Below are positions 7,128 to 16,184 of a DNA stretch of 64,000 nucleotides, one piece after another (the first letter of the stretch is position 1; every line of letters begins with the position of its first letter). Position numbers and translations under genes: made by a program. Origin of the DNA: Caryophanales bacterium UBA1427 (GTDB lineage: Bacteria; Bacillota_I; Bacilli_A; ML615J-28; CAG-313); NCBI GenBank assembly GCA_002329485.1, contig DCTZ01000005.1, positions 36,059 through 100,058 on the forward strand. The letters are read 5' to 3'. The notes beneath the pieces were generated by a model. It saw only the letters and a program-made list of their open reading frames with translations, had not been told where the DNA came from and made no database searches.

Positions 7128-10100
7128 ATGCTTAACTATATATATCAACAAAATAAATACAAAAAACTTGTAGACGAAATCGTGAAAATCGAAGGTACTG
7201 CCAAAAGTACCTCTTTTTGCGTTGGCATCGATAACGCAACGGACAACGCCCTGTTGTTTTTGCTTGCGAAGCTTTTTAAGGAAACCGACAAGACTTTGGT
7301 CTATGTTTTGCCCACTATTTACGATGCCACCAAAAACTACGAACGGCTGATGAATATTCTTTCGCCTGACGAAGTCTGTTTTTTTCCGGGCGAAGAACCG
7401 ATTGCAAGCGTTTTGGTCGCCAGTTCCAACACCTACCGTTTGGCGCGGATGGCTACCATCGAAGCGATTTTGGAACAAAGCCCGCGCATAATCGTAACCA
7501 ACACCGAAGGCATCACCAGAAATCTGATGTCCAAAGAGCGGCTGCTTTCGGCTCTTTTGCATTTTAAAAAGAACGAAACCGTCCCCCGGGACGAACTGAT
7601 CGAAGATTTGATTACCCGTGGCTACAAAAAGACAGCAATCACCGAATCGCCCGGAACGTTCAGCGTGAGGGGAAGCGTCATAGATATATATGGGGTGAAT
7701 TTGGCGGAACCAGTTCGGCTCAGTTTTTTTGACGACGAAATCGAATCGATCAGATATTTCTCCGTCGAAACTCAAAAAAGCACGAGATCAACCGACAAAG
7801 TAACGATTTATCCGCTTTACGAAATGTATTACAAACCCGACGAACTGGACAAAATAATTGCGCGCGTTTTGGAAAAGAATCCTTTGAACGAAAAAATCAC
7901 CCAGGACATCGAATCGCTGAAAGCATTCCAAAACCTGGATCAGCTATATATCTATCTTCCTTACATCGACCAAAACTACGAGCGGTTTTTGGATGCGATC
8001 GATCAGAAAATAGTCGTGTACAACGATTTTTCGCGTATCCTTGACAAAGAACAGTTGAACATTCTGGAAACCAGCGACTATTTTACCAAAGTCGATTTTG
8101 TGGGGGACGAAAAATTCTACGAATCGGTCAAGGACACAATTCCTTTAACCGGCCTGGTTATGTTCGTAAGCAGCCACTCGGTGTATATCGAAGGCATTTC
8201 TTTGCATAAAAAGTGGGATCTGAAAACCACCAACAATTACGATTACAACAACAACCTCAAACATTTGATCGAAGACATTCGATTGAACAAAGGAAAAACA
8301 TATATAATCACCAGTCTGAACGAACGCAGGCAGGAAGCCTTGGCGGATTTGCTTTTTACAAACGGCATACCGTTTAAGGTAATCGACCGGATGACAGATT
8401 TTCGGGAAAAAACGGTCAATCTGACGGTCAACGAACAGGCTTACGGTTTCATCGATTACGAATTAAATATCGAAATCATTACCCCGAACGAAATGGCCAA
8501 GGGTACTATTCCCCCTTCGAAAAAAATGCAGGCCATTTACAAAGAAACCGTCAAGATTTATTCCAAAGAAGATATCTTGATCGGCGACTACGTCGTCCAT
8601 CCCGACTACGGAATCGGCAAATACCAGGGCATCAAATCGGTCAAACTGAAAGATGTCGTGAACGATTACGTGCTTGTGGAGTATGCGGAAGACAATAAGC
8701 TGTATATTCCGGTCGAAAACATTTCGGTTTTGGAAAAGTACGTGGGAACCAAAGACGTTCAGCCGAAATTAAGCAAATTCGGAAGCAAGGAATGGGAAAA
8801 GAAAAAGGCGAAGATTAAAGAAAAAGTCAACGAAATCGCCAAAATGCTGGTCAAAACCCAGGCCCAAAGAGAACTTATGAAAGGCTACCGGTATCCGCCC
8901 GATTCCGAGGAACAGTTGCAGTTCGAACGCGATTTCGGCTTTATCGAAACCGAAGGTCAGTTAAAAGCGATTGCCGACCTCAAGAAAGACCTGGAAGGTC
9001 CGCGTCCGGTGGACCGGCTTCTTTGCGGGGACGTCGGATACGGAAAAACGGAAGTCGCGATGCGCGGCGCTTTCAAGGTTGTGGAAGCGGGAAAACAGGT
9101 CGCATACCTTGCCCCGACAACCGTCCTTGCCCGCCAGCATTATCTGACCTTTAAAGAAAGATTCGAAAAATACGGGGTGCGGGTGGAACTACTGAGCCGC
9201 TTCGTCGATTCCCATGCCATCAAAACCACCCTGGATGGATTGAGAAACGGTTATGTCGATATTGTCATCGGAACGCACCGGTTGCTTTCGGATGATGTCA
9301 AATTCAAAGATTTGGGTTTGCTTATCATCGACGAGGAACACCGTTTCGGCGTCGAACACAAAGAAAGAATCAAAGCGATGAAAGCGAACGTGGACGTGTT
9401 GTCCCTAAGCGCAACCCCGATTCCGAGGACTCTCCAGATGGCCTTAACGGGTTTAAGGGATTTGAGTTTGATCGAGACACCGCCGTTTAACCGTCTGAGC
9501 GTCCAGACATATGTGCTTGAAACGAACGATTCGGTTATCCGGGAAGCAATCCGCAGAGAACTCGGCCGGGGCGGACAGGTGTTTTATCTTCTAAACCGAA
9601 TCAGCCAACTTAGTCTGATTGAAAGAAAACTCAAACGCCTGGTTCCGGAAGCCCATTTCACCATCATTCACGGGAAGATGTCCAAAGACCAAATCGAAGA
9701 AGCCATCAACGACTTCATCGACCGCAGATACGATATTCTGATTTGCACAACCATCATCGAAACCGGAATCGATATTCCGAACGCCAACACCATTATTATT
9801 GAAAAGGCGGATATCCTGGGTCTTGCCCAGCTGTATCAGATTAGAGGACGGGTCGGAAGGAGCGACCGAATCGCCTATGCTTATCTCATGTACGACAAAG
9901 GACGCATTCTGACCGAAAGTGCCCAGAAAAGACTCGATACCATCAAAGAATTCACGGCTTTGGGCAGCGGCTACAAAATCGCGATGCGCGACCTTTCGAT
10001 TCGGGGCGCGGGCGATATTCTGGGCAGCGAACAGTCGGGATTTATCGATGCGGTGGGAATTGAACTATATCTAAAAATGCTGAACGAAGCCATTCAGGAA

Positions 10101-10583
10101 GAAAAAGGCCTTATCGTTCCGGAAGACAAAAAACAGTTTGACGTGCGGATTTCCAAACATATCAGCGAAAATTACGTAGACGACGATATCGTCCGAATCG
10201 AAATGCACAAGTCGATCAATAAAATCAAAAGCCGGGAAGAAGCGGAAAACATCAGAAGAGAGTTTGCAGACAGATACGGCCAGATTACTTCGGAAATCGA
10301 TCTGTATATCGAAGGCAAATATCTCACCTTCCTGTTGAAATCCAAAGGCGTCGCCGCTTTCAAAGAATCCGAAAAAACGGTGGAATTCCATTTCGACAAA
10401 GACAAATCCAATCAGATTACCTATAAAGATCTGCAGCGTCTGAACAATCTCACCGATTTAAAACTTGAATTCAATTACAAGTATTATCAGATATATATAA
10501 CGATTTACCTGACCGAAGAAAACAAAAACGTCGGCAAAAGCAACTACATTTATCAGCTCACAAAACTGCTCGAAAATGTGTAA
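7128..10583 (+). CDS. mfd: transcription-repair coupling factor Mfd
   Basis: ATP-driven translocase that removes RNA polymerase stalled at lesions and recruits UvrA. 1151 residues, full length. Visible domains: an N-terminal UvrB-homology region (EEPIASVLVASS near 87-98), an RNA polymerase interaction domain of CarD type around residues 484-540 (GDYVVHPDYGIGKYQGI), Walker A GDVGYGKTEVA near 635-645, the DEEH box in LLIIDEEHRFGVEH near 732-745, SATPIPRTLQM, and the helicase block RGRVGRSDR. The ATG at 7128 starts 6 nt after pth with little Shine-Dalgarno sequence, so it may depend on coupling. Confidence 0.97.
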   Translation: MLNYIYQQNKYKKLVDEIVKIEGTAKSTSFCVGIDNATDNALLFLLAKLFKETDKTLVYVLPTIYDATKNYERLMNILSPDEVCFFPGEEPIASVLVASSNTYRLARMATIEAILEQSPRIIVTNTEGITRNLMSKERLLSALLHFKKNETVPRDELIEDLITRGYKKTAITESPGTFSVRGSVIDIYGVNLAEPVRLSFFDDEIESIRYFSVETQKSTRSTDKVTIYPLYEMYYKPDELDKIIARVLEKNPLNEKITQDIESLKAFQNLDQLYIYLPYIDQNYERFLDAIDQKIVVYNDFSRILDKEQLNILETSDYFTKVDFVGDEKFYESVKDTIPLTGLVMFVSSHSVYIEGISLHKKWDLKTTNNYDYNNNLKHLIEDIRLNKGKTYIITSLNERRQEALADLLFTNGIPFKVIDRMTDFREKTVNLTVNEQAYGFIDYELNIEIITPNEMAKGTIPPSKKMQAIYKETVKIYSKEDILIGDYVVHPDYGIGKYQGIKSVKLKDVVNDYVLVEYAEDNKLYIPVENISVLEKYVGTKDVQPKLSKFGSKEWEKKKAKIKEKVNEIAKMLVKTQAQRELMKGYRYPPDSEEQLQFERDFGFIETEGQLKAIADLKKDLEGPRPVDRLLCGDVGYGKTEVAMRGAFKVVEAGKQVAYLAPTTVLARQHYLTFKERFEKYGVRVELLSRFVDSHAIKTTLDGLRNGYVDIVIGTHRLLSDDVKFKDLGLLIIDEEHRFGVEHKERIKAMKANVDVLSLSATPIPRTLQMALTGLRDLSLIETPPFNRLSVQTYVLETNDSVIREAIRRELGRGGQVFYLLNRISQLSLIERKLKRLVPEAHFTIIHGKMSKDQIEEAINDFIDRRYDILICTTIIETGIDIPNANTIIIEKADILGLAQLYQIRGRVGRSDRIAYAYLMYDKGRILTESAQKRLDTIKEFTALGSGYKIAMRDLSIRGAGDILGSEQSGFIDAVGIELYLKMLNEAIQEEKGLIVPEDKKQFDVRISKHISENYVDDDIVRIEMHKSINKIKSREEAENIRREFADRYGQITSEIDLYIEGKYLTFLLKSKGVAAFKESEKTVEFHFDKDKSNQITYKDLQRLNNLTDLKLEFNYKYYQIYITIYLTEENKNVGKSNYIYQLTKLLENV

Positions 10584-10598
10584 ATAAAGAAAAAACGG

Positions 10599-10629
10599 TG
10601 TATATACGCTTATCTTTTTTGTCATAATA
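10599..10629 (+). promoter_or_regulatory. sigma-G/sigma-F-type forespore promoter of spoVT
   Basis: TGTATA (10599-10604), 18-nt spacer, CATAATA (10623-10629), 26 nt before the spoVT start. It fits the Bacillus sigma-G pattern (GMATR, about 18 nt, CATWMTA), and spoVT is sigma-G controlled in Bacillus. The only other good copy I found is upstream of the minus-strand gene at 35053-35274. Confidence 0.65.
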
Positions 10630-10655
10630 ATGGTAGAATTTGTGAGGTGAAAGTT

Positions 10656-11186
10656 GTGAAAGCAACAGGGGTAGTTAGACGAATCGATGATCTGGGGAGA
10701 ATTGTGATACCGAAAGAATTGCGACGGACCATGAGAATCAAGGAAGGCGATTCGCTGGAAATCTTCATCGAAGGAAGCGATCGCATCATCTTAAAGAAGT
10801 ATTCTCCGGTTCAGAACGTCAACGAATTTATCGTTGAATTTGTCGAAAGTATATATAACTCCAATCATCGCGACATTATTATCACCGACAACGAACGGGT
10901 TACCGCCGTCGCCGGCTCCGTCAAAAAAGACATCGTCGGTAAAAAAATCTCCGCGCGGTTGGAAGACCGCATCGCCAAAAGAACAACCCAAATCCTGGAA
11001 CGCGGCGAAGGAATGGAAATTTGCGAAAATTACGAAACCAAAAAAGCCGCGGTCATCAAACCGATCAACGTCTTCGGCGATATCCTCGGTTGTGTAATCG
11101 TCATGGCCGAAAACGACGTGACGGATGTCGAAAAGTCGCTGGCGGAATTCAGCGGTGTTTTCATGAGCAGGTACCTGGAAGGGTAG
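10656..11186 (+). CDS. spoVT: stage V sporulation transcriptional regulator SpoVT
   Basis: Forespore transcription factor that tunes sigma-G-dependent genes in Bacillus. About 176 residues: an N-terminal AbrB-like swapped-hairpin DNA-binding domain (KATGVVRRIDDLGRIVIPKE, then LRRTMRIKEGDSLEIF, residues 2-40) followed by a C-terminal GAF-like domain (about 55-176). An earlier GTG at 10647 is open, but GAGGTGA at 10644-10650 places the start at GTG 10656, giving the family-typical MKATG beginning. The long C-terminal domain separates it from AbrB itself (about 95 aa). Its position after mfd matches Bacillus. Confidence 0.93.
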   Translation: MKATGVVRRIDDLGRIVIPKELRRTMRIKEGDSLEIFIEGSDRIILKKYSPVQNVNEFIVEFVESIYNSNHRDIIITDNERVTAVAGSVKKDIVGKKISARLEDRIAKRTTQILERGEGMEICENYETKKAAVIKPINVFGDILGCVIVMAENDVTDVEKSLAEFSGVFMSRYLEG

Positions 11187-11199
11187 TTATTGACAGTAA

Positions 11200-11252
11200 A
11201 AAAAGACAGTTAGGGGAAAAACGCTAAACTTTTCCGGACTGTCTTTTTCTTT
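11200..11252 (+). terminator. terminator after spoVT
   Basis: Long stem AAAAAGACAGT / ACTGTCTTTTT with a second inner complement (GGGGAAAA / TTTTCC) and a T-rich tail. Confidence 0.85.
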
Positions 11253-11287
11253 TTGTTCTAAAAATGCGAATAAATAATATTCTTTCT

Positions 11288-11316
11288 TTGAAAAAATGTT
11301 TGCCTTATGGTATACT
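11288..11316 (+). promoter_or_regulatory. sigma-A promoter of the degV gene
   Basis: TTGAAA (11288-11293), 17-nt spacer, TATACT (11311-11316), just upstream of the TTGGAGG Shine-Dalgarno. Confidence 0.8.
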
Positions 11317-11334
11317 TAATAATTGGAGGTTTTT

Positions 11335-12198
11335 ATGAAAATAGCAATAATGACTGATGTTAATGCCGGACTTGATTACGTTGGTTACGATACCGGAATC
11401 ACCGTATTGCGTTCGACAGTAAATTTCAAAAACGAAGTCTTGGTTGACGGCATTGATATAAAAGCTGATGAATTTTATCGAAGAATTTCCCAAATTACCA
11501 ATGCGTCCGATATTCCGTCCACAAGCGCCCCGTCTTTGGGCGATATATATGATGCCATCGATAATTTTATCGAGCAGGGTTATACGGACGTTATCCATTT
11601 TCCGATTTCGTTTCAACTAAGTGCCACCGGCCCGACCGTGCAGCAGGTTGCCAAAGAGTATCACGGACGGATCAGAATCCATGTCATCGATACCAAACTT
11701 GCCGCATACCTGCAAGGCTATTTGGCCGTTAATGCCAAACAGATGGCCGAAAACGGCGCAACCGTGGAAGAAATTATTGAACGGAGCGAATTTTTAATCA
11801 ACCATTCGAAAGCCTATTTCGTGGTCGACGACTTGAGTTATCTTGTGAAAAACGGCCGTTTGAGCAATGCGGCGGGATTCCTTGCCGGTTTGCTCAGAAT
11901 CAAACCGGTATTGGAAATCACAAGTGACGGACGGATTGTCACCAAAGAAAAAATCAAAGTTTACAAATATGCGGTGGATCGCGCCCTTGAACTGATGTTC
12001 GAGTTTTTGAAAGACAAAACCAATGTCAAAGTTTTTTTGTTTCATTCTTTGCGGGAAGACATCGTCAAAAAGATGCTTGAACGCATCAACGAAGTCCGCC
12101 CGGACATTCAGGGTATCGAAATTCACTACATTACACCAGCGGTCGGCGCTCACATCGGTGCGGGCGTTGTCGGTATCGGAGCATTTTTATTAGAATAG
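11335..12198 (+). CDS. DegV family fatty-acid-binding protein
   Basis: About 287 residues of the DegV/FakB family, whose members bind a fatty acid and, with the kinase FakA, present it for phosphorylation and phospholipid synthesis. Visible family features: N-terminal [13 protein letters not shown], the SAPSLGD loop with the fatty-acid-head-binding Ser/Thr region (STSAP near 63-67), the [10 protein letters not shown] block, [19 protein letters not shown], and a C-terminal [10 protein letters not shown] typical of the GPGT/HxGPG region. The start at 11335 follows TTGGAGG. No fakA is in the window. Its specific lipid is unknown. Confidence 0.9.
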   Translation: MKIAIMTDVNAGLDYVGYDTGITVLRSTVNFKNEVLVDGIDIKADEFYRRISQITNASDIPSTSAPSLGDIYDAIDNFIEQGYTDVIHFPISFQLSATGPTVQQVAKEYHGRIRIHVIDTKLAAYLQGYLAVNAKQMAENGATVEEIIERSEFLINHSKAYFVVDDLSYLVKNGRLSNAAGFLAGLLRIKPVLEITSDGRIVTKEKIKVYKYAVDRALELMFEFLKDKTNVKVFLFHSLREDIVKKMLERINEVRPDIQGIEIHYITPAVGAHIGAGVVGIGAFLLE

Positions 12199-12217
12199 AA
12201 AGTTGAGGAAGATATAT

Positions 12218-13072
12218 ATGCCACTTGTAAATATGACGAATATGTTAAAAAAGGCCAAAGAAGGAAAATACGCGGTCGGCCAATTCAATATCAACAATCT
12301 GGAATGGACGAAATCCATTTTGACCGTGGCGCAGGCCACCAACTCGCCGGTCATTTTGGGGGTATCCGAAGGAGCCGCCAAATACATGGGCGGATTTTAC
12401 ACGGCTGTAATGTTGGTTAAAGGATTGATGCACGATCTCGGAATTACCGTCGATGTCGCCATCCATCTGGACCATGGTTCATCGGTGGAAAAATGCATTC
12501 AGGCAATCGATGCGGGCTTTACATCCGTTATGATTGATGCATCCCACTATCCGCTTGAAACCAATATCGAAATGACCAAAAAAGTCGTGGAATACGCTCA
12601 TGCGCGCGGCGTAAGCGTCGAAGCGGAACTCGGAACCGTCGGCGGTCAGGAAGAGCACGTCGAAGGTTCGATCAAATACGCGGATAAAGACGAATGCGTC
12701 CGTTTGGTCAAAGAAACCGGCATCGATGCATTGGCTCCCGCTTTAGGAAGTGTGCACGGCCCTTATCACGGCGAACCGGTTTTGGGCTTTAAGGAAATGA
12801 AAGAAATCCAGGAAGCCACAAATATGCCGCTGGTGCTTCACGGCGGAACCGGAATTCCGGACGATATGATTCAAAAAGCCATTGTCTGCGGAACCTGCAA
12901 AATCAACGTCAATACGGAATGCCAGATGGCCTTCAGCAAGATTTTAAGAGAAGTGCTCGCAAACGACCAAAAAGTCTACGACCCGAGAAAGATTATCGGT
13001 CCCGCTTCCAAGGGTATCGAAAACGCAGTCAGAGAAAAAATCGCCGTTTTCGGAACGGCCGACAAAAACTAA
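12218..13072 (+). CDS. fba: class II fructose-bisphosphate aldolase
   Basis: Zn-dependent aldolase cleaving fructose 1,6-bisphosphate to DHAP and glyceraldehyde 3-phosphate in glycolysis. About 284 residues, typical of the Bacillus FbaA type. Visible: [10 protein letters not shown] near the start, the metal and active-site [19 protein letters not shown], the Zn ligand in [21 protein letters not shown], and CKINVNTE. Upstream in-frame codons from 12203 are possible, but GAGGAAG at 12205-12211 fits the ATG at 12218 (MPLVNMTNM). A tight terminator follows. Confidence 0.97.
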   Translation: MPLVNMTNMLKKAKEGKYAVGQFNINNLEWTKSILTVAQATNSPVILGVSEGAAKYMGGFYTAVMLVKGLMHDLGITVDVAIHLDHGSSVEKCIQAIDAGFTSVMIDASHYPLETNIEMTKKVVEYAHARGVSVEAELGTVGGQEEHVEGSIKYADKDECVRLVKETGIDALAPALGSVHGPYHGEPVLGFKEMKEIQEATNMPLVLHGGTGIPDDMIQKAIVCGTCKINVNTECQMAFSKILREVLANDQKVYDPRKIIGPASKGIENAVREKIAVFGTADKN

Positions 13073-13080
13073 GATAAATT

Positions 13081-13126
13081 AACCAGAATAGCCGAAACCG
13101 GATTTATTCTGGTTTCTTATTTTTTA
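13081..13126 (+). terminator. terminator after fba
   Basis: Stem AACCAGAATA / TATTCTGGTT with a 14-nt loop and a TTCTTATTTTTT tail. Confidence 0.85.
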
Positions 13127-13147
13127 CAACAAAACCCGGCCATTCTT

Positions 13148-13156
13148 TGGTATAAT
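13148..13156 (+). promoter_or_regulatory. extended -10 promoter of ilvA
   Basis: TGGTATAAT is a full extended -10; no good -35 at the usual distance. The transcript would start a few bases before the AGGAGG of ilvA. Confidence 0.6.
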
Positions 13157-13180
13157 ATATATGTGCTAGGAGGAATCCAA

Positions 13181-14380
13181 ATGATTTCTTTAAAGAAAAT
13201 AGTAAAAGCCCAAACGGCGATTGCTCCTTATATTCAGACGACATCTTTGGTCAGAGTGGATTATCTGAGCGAACTTACCCAAATGAACGTCTTTCTGAAA
13301 CTGGAAAACATGCAATACACGGGCTCCTTTAAATTAAGAGGTGCCATGAACAAGATTGCGCAGCTTACTCCCGAAGAAAAAGCGAAAGGGGTTGTCGCCG
13401 CAAGCGCCGGCAACCATGCCCAAGGGGTGGCAAGAAGCGCCAAAATCTTCGGCGTGAAAGCCACGATTGTCATGCCGACGGTTACGCCGATTATCAAAGT
13501 CAAAGCAACAAGAGACTATGGGGCCGAAGTAATACTTTACGGCGACAATTACGACGAAGCCTGTAAGAAAGCAAAGGAAATCTGCGAAGAGCGGGGTGCG
13601 GTATTTGTTCATCCGTTCAACGACGAAGCGGTTATCTGCGGGCAGGGCACCATCGGTTTGGAAATAATGACCCAGCTAAGAAATATTGATGCGGTTGTCG
13701 TGCCGGTCGGGGGAGGCGGTTTGATTTCCGGCGTCGCCAAAGCGGTAAAAAGCCTTAATCCGAACGTTTCGGTCATCGGCGTCGAAGCCGCCAACGCTCC
13801 GTGCGTCAAAGAATCGATGGAAGCGGGCCGAATTCTTACGGTCTGTTGTACGCCGACCATCGCCGAAGGGATTGCGGTGGCATGTCCGGGGGACATTACC
13901 TTCGGTTTGATTCAGGAATATGTCGACGATATTGTGGCCGTCGAGGAAGACGAAATCGCAAGCGCAATACTTTCCCTTTTGGAAAAACAGAAAATCGTTG
14001 CCGAGGGAAGCGGCGCCACGCCGGTTGCGGCTCTTTTGAACCATAAACTTGATTATCTGAAAGGCAAAAACGTGGTTTGTATTATCAGCGGCGGCAATAT
14101 CGACATCAATATGGTAGAAACAATCATCAACAGCGGTTTATTAAAAGACGGCAGAAGGTTCAATCTGCAGGTCAAACTGAAACATAAAGCCGGGGAATTG
14201 CAAAAACTTCTTTCCTTAATATCCAAAGTGGGAGGAAACATCTTGACCATCGAACAGACTAGGTACGTCAATCAGCTTGATTTGACCGAACAGTTTGTTT
14301 ACCTGGTAATCGAAGCTTACGATGAGGACCACAAGGAACGGATTTTATCCGAACTGAGAAACCATAATTATGCGGTATAG
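13181..14380 (+). CDS. ilvA: threonine ammonia-lyase
   Basis: PLP enzyme that deaminates L-threonine to 2-oxobutyrate. About 399 residues: a fold-type II catalytic domain with the PLP lysine in GSFKLRGAMNKI near residue 52, SAGNHAQGVA, the phosphate-binding glycine loop PVGGGGLISG near 175-184, and ISGGNIDI near the domain end, then a C-terminal ACT-like domain (about 325-399). The start follows an ideal AGGAGG. No other ilv or leu gene is nearby and it has its own promoter, so a catabolic role is as likely as isoleucine synthesis. Confidence 0.92.
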   Translation: MISLKKIVKAQTAIAPYIQTTSLVRVDYLSELTQMNVFLKLENMQYTGSFKLRGAMNKIAQLTPEEKAKGVVAASAGNHAQGVARSAKIFGVKATIVMPTVTPIIKVKATRDYGAEVILYGDNYDEACKKAKEICEERGAVFVHPFNDEAVICGQGTIGLEIMTQLRNIDAVVVPVGGGGLISGVAKAVKSLNPNVSVIGVEAANAPCVKESMEAGRILTVCCTPTIAEGIAVACPGDITFGLIQEYVDDIVAVEEDEIASAILSLLEKQKIVAEGSGATPVAALLNHKLDYLKGKNVVCIISGGNIDINMVETIINSGLLKDGRRFNLQVKLKHKAGELQKLLSLISKVGGNILTIEQTRYVNQLDLTEQFVYLVIEAYDEDHKERILSELRNHNYAV

Positions 14381-14383
14381 GGT

Positions 14384-15250
14384 ATGAAAATCGTAGCGGG
14401 ACTGATTATAGACAAAAAGATCCTTTCGAAAGAAGCGATTGAAACCCAGGCAAAAGACATCGAAACATATATATCCCACGTCGATAAGCTGGTTATTTTG
14501 AATACCACGGGCCACCAACTCACGGAATTTTTTAAAGCCATCAGCCGGCACCAAAACATCGAGTACAGCGACTGCGAAGACTACGGGCAGGTAAACAACT
14601 ATACTTTGCTTTATCAGCACGCTATGCGGCTCGGGGCGGATTACGCGGTGGTGCTGGAACAGGGTTACTTTTACGAAGAAGGCGCTTTTTTGGAAATGAA
14701 ACGTTATTTGATCGAAGCCGAAGAAAAACCGTCGGTTCTTACGCCTTTGCCTTTATATACCTGTCTCGATAAAAAAGATACGACCGTTAAAGTAAGGCCG
14801 ATAAAAGGATGCCGCCTGACGGGTGCTTTCTTGAATCTTGCGTATTTCCGGGAATCGAAAGGGTTTGTCAAGGAATATTACCAAACCACGTTTGATTACG
14901 ATTACTGTATCTCGGAACGGCTTAAAAAGCACCAGGTGCTTCTCATGCCGAACCAAATCCTTCGCAATCGCAACTTCACCCCAATCGAAAAACGGGTTTT
15001 CGGGATTTTCAAGAAAAGTTCGTTTGACTGGGATCTGCTGGACGTTTACTACGAAACCAGGAACCGTTTGTATCTGTGGAAAAAGTACGAAAGTCTGGAC
15101 CCGGAATACGTCAGACTCGACAAGAAACAGTTCAAAAAAGAAAAACGCGAAATGCGTTTGGGCGATCCCAACTACAAGGATAAGCTGGTTATGATGCTGC
15201 AGGCCAAAGAAGACTATTCCCACGGCAGAATGGGAAAGGTCCAATATTAG
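14384..15250 (+). CDS. divergent GT2-like glycosyltransferase
   Basis: A 288-residue soluble protein, 3 nt after ilvA. The N-terminal half looks like a GT-A fold sugar transferase (VAGLIIDKK, then DKLVILNTTGH, then NYTLLYQHAMRLGADYAVVLE), similar to rhamnosyltransferase-type GT2 proteins. Where those have L-D-Q-D-S, this one reads L-E-Q-G-Y (around residues 90-94), so the metal-binding DxD is not preserved. The C terminus is basic and charged. It may be a diverged or inactive transferase, or use another metal site. Family assignment is moderate; acceptor and donor are unknown. Confidence 0.5.
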   Translation: MKIVAGLIIDKKILSKEAIETQAKDIETYISHVDKLVILNTTGHQLTEFFKAISRHQNIEYSDCEDYGQVNNYTLLYQHAMRLGADYAVVLEQGYFYEEGAFLEMKRYLIEAEEKPSVLTPLPLYTCLDKKDTTVKVRPIKGCRLTGAFLNLAYFRESKGFVKEYYQTTFDYDYCISERLKKHQVLLMPNQILRNRNFTPIEKRVFGIFKKSSFDWDLLDVYYETRNRLYLWKKYESLDPEYVRLDKKQFKKEKREMRLGDPNYKDKLVMMLQAKEDYSHGRMGKVQY

Positions 15251-15263
15251 GAATATATATAAG

Positions 15264-15292
15264 ACACCCTTTTTTTACGAGGGGTGTTTTTT
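15264..15292 (+). terminator. terminator after the ilvA-glycosyltransferase unit
   Basis: Stem ACACCC / GGGTGT with a T-run directly after the right arm. Confidence 0.75.
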
Positions 15293-15357
15293 GATATATA
15301 AAAAAGTATCAAATTTTTCCTTTTTGGGGAAAATATAACATTAAGGAGGTGACGCTT

Positions 15358-15618
15358 GTGAAAAAGCAAAATGCCGATTTGGTGGGTCTTTTATCTTTTG
15401 TCGGTCTGATATTGGCGACTTTGTTTTATTTGTTCTCGGTTTTTGACGGAAGATTTTTGGTCTTATACAACATCAGTTACATATGTCTTTTGATTGTGGT
15501 GTTTTATACCGCCTGGGAATTTGTCGGAAAAAGGCACAAAGTCTGGCGCATCGTTTATTATGCGATTGTTCTTTTGATGGTATTGGGTTTTGTGTTCGGT
15601 TCTTTCGATATACTTTAA
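15358..15618 (+). CDS. small hypothetical membrane protein
   Basis: 86 residues, not recognised. Three hydrophobic segments (about 10-30, 37-57 and 65-82) with short polar links, including GKRHK before the last one, suggest a three-helix inner-membrane protein. AAGGAGGT at 15343-15350 selects the GTG at 15358 rather than the GTG at 15349 that lies inside the ribosome binding site. It is flanked by a terminator upstream and the ribosomal operon promoter downstream, so it is probably a single-gene unit. Confidence 0.65.
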   Translation: MKKQNADLVGLLSFVGLILATLFYLFSVFDGRFLVLYNISYICLLIVVFYTAWEFVGKRHKVWRIVYYAIVLLMVLGFVFGSFDIL

Positions 15619-15700
15619 AAGCACCGTTTCGCAAATAACAAGCCTAAATTTTGGATTATTGAAAAAAGTAAAAAAATGCGGATTTTAATTACCATATCGC

Positions 15701-15729
15701 TTGCATTGTTTTAGCAAAAAGTGTATAAT
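15701..15729 (+). promoter_or_regulatory. promoter of the S10 ribosomal superoperon
   Basis: TTGCAT (15701-15706), 17-nt spacer, perfect TATAAT (15724-15729). It is the only strong promoter found before rpsJ. Confidence 0.85.
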
Positions 15730-15735
15730 AGCACA

Positions 15736-15854
15736 GGCTAAAAAAAGGCGATGATATGCAAGGTTGCTGATACACACGGAAGAGTTGCCATGATGTGGAT
15801 CAGGGAATTTGCATGGAGTCAAAAAGCTTTTATCAAAAAGTGAAGGAGGCTAAT
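15736..15854 (+). promoter_or_regulatory. S10 operon untranslated leader
   Basis: About 120 nt of transcribed leader before rpsJ. A hairpin can form from GATACACA (15768-15775) and TGTGGATC (about 15795-15802) with one mismatch, enclosing the GAGTTGCC element. Similar CTGATACAC...GAGTTGCC leaders precede rpsJ in other Bacilli as far as I recall. A role in autoregulation by a ribosomal protein is inference. Confidence 0.45.
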
Positions 15855-16163
15855 ATGGCAAAAGAAAGAAAATTAAGAATCAGATTATTATCTTATGATC
15901 ACAGATTGTTGGATGAATCTGCAAAGAAGATCGTGGAAACGGCTAAAAGAACCGGAGCAACCGTTGCCGGTCCTATTCCGCTCCCGACAGACAAGGAAGT
16001 ATTTACGATTATCCGTTCACCGCACAAACACAAAGACAGCCGTGAACAATTTGAACGTCGGACCCACAAACGTTTAATCGATATCGTCAATATCAATCCT
16101 AAAACTATGGATGCGCTAGTTCATTTGGAATTGCCATCCGGTGTCGAAATCGTTTTGAAATAA
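15855..16163 (+). CDS. rpsJ: 30S ribosomal protein S10
   Basis: 102 residues, standard length; part of the 30S head and also the NusE antitermination partner. [16 protein letters not shown] and the [19 protein letters not shown] loop identify it. The frame is open further upstream, but AAGGAGG directly before the ATG at 15855 sets the start. It is the first gene of the 22-gene-plus block ending at rplQ. Confidence 0.98.
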   Translation: MAKERKLRIRLLSYDHRLLDESAKKIVETAKRTGATVAGPIPLPTDKEVFTIIRSPHKHKDSREQFERRTHKRLIDIVNINPKTMDALVHLELPSGVEIVLK

Positions 16164-16184
16164 TGAGAAAATGGAGGTGTACTC

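Noticed and set aside
6876..7775. Long minus-strand frame opposite pth and mfd
   Set aside because: Shadow of two well-supported genes and without family features.
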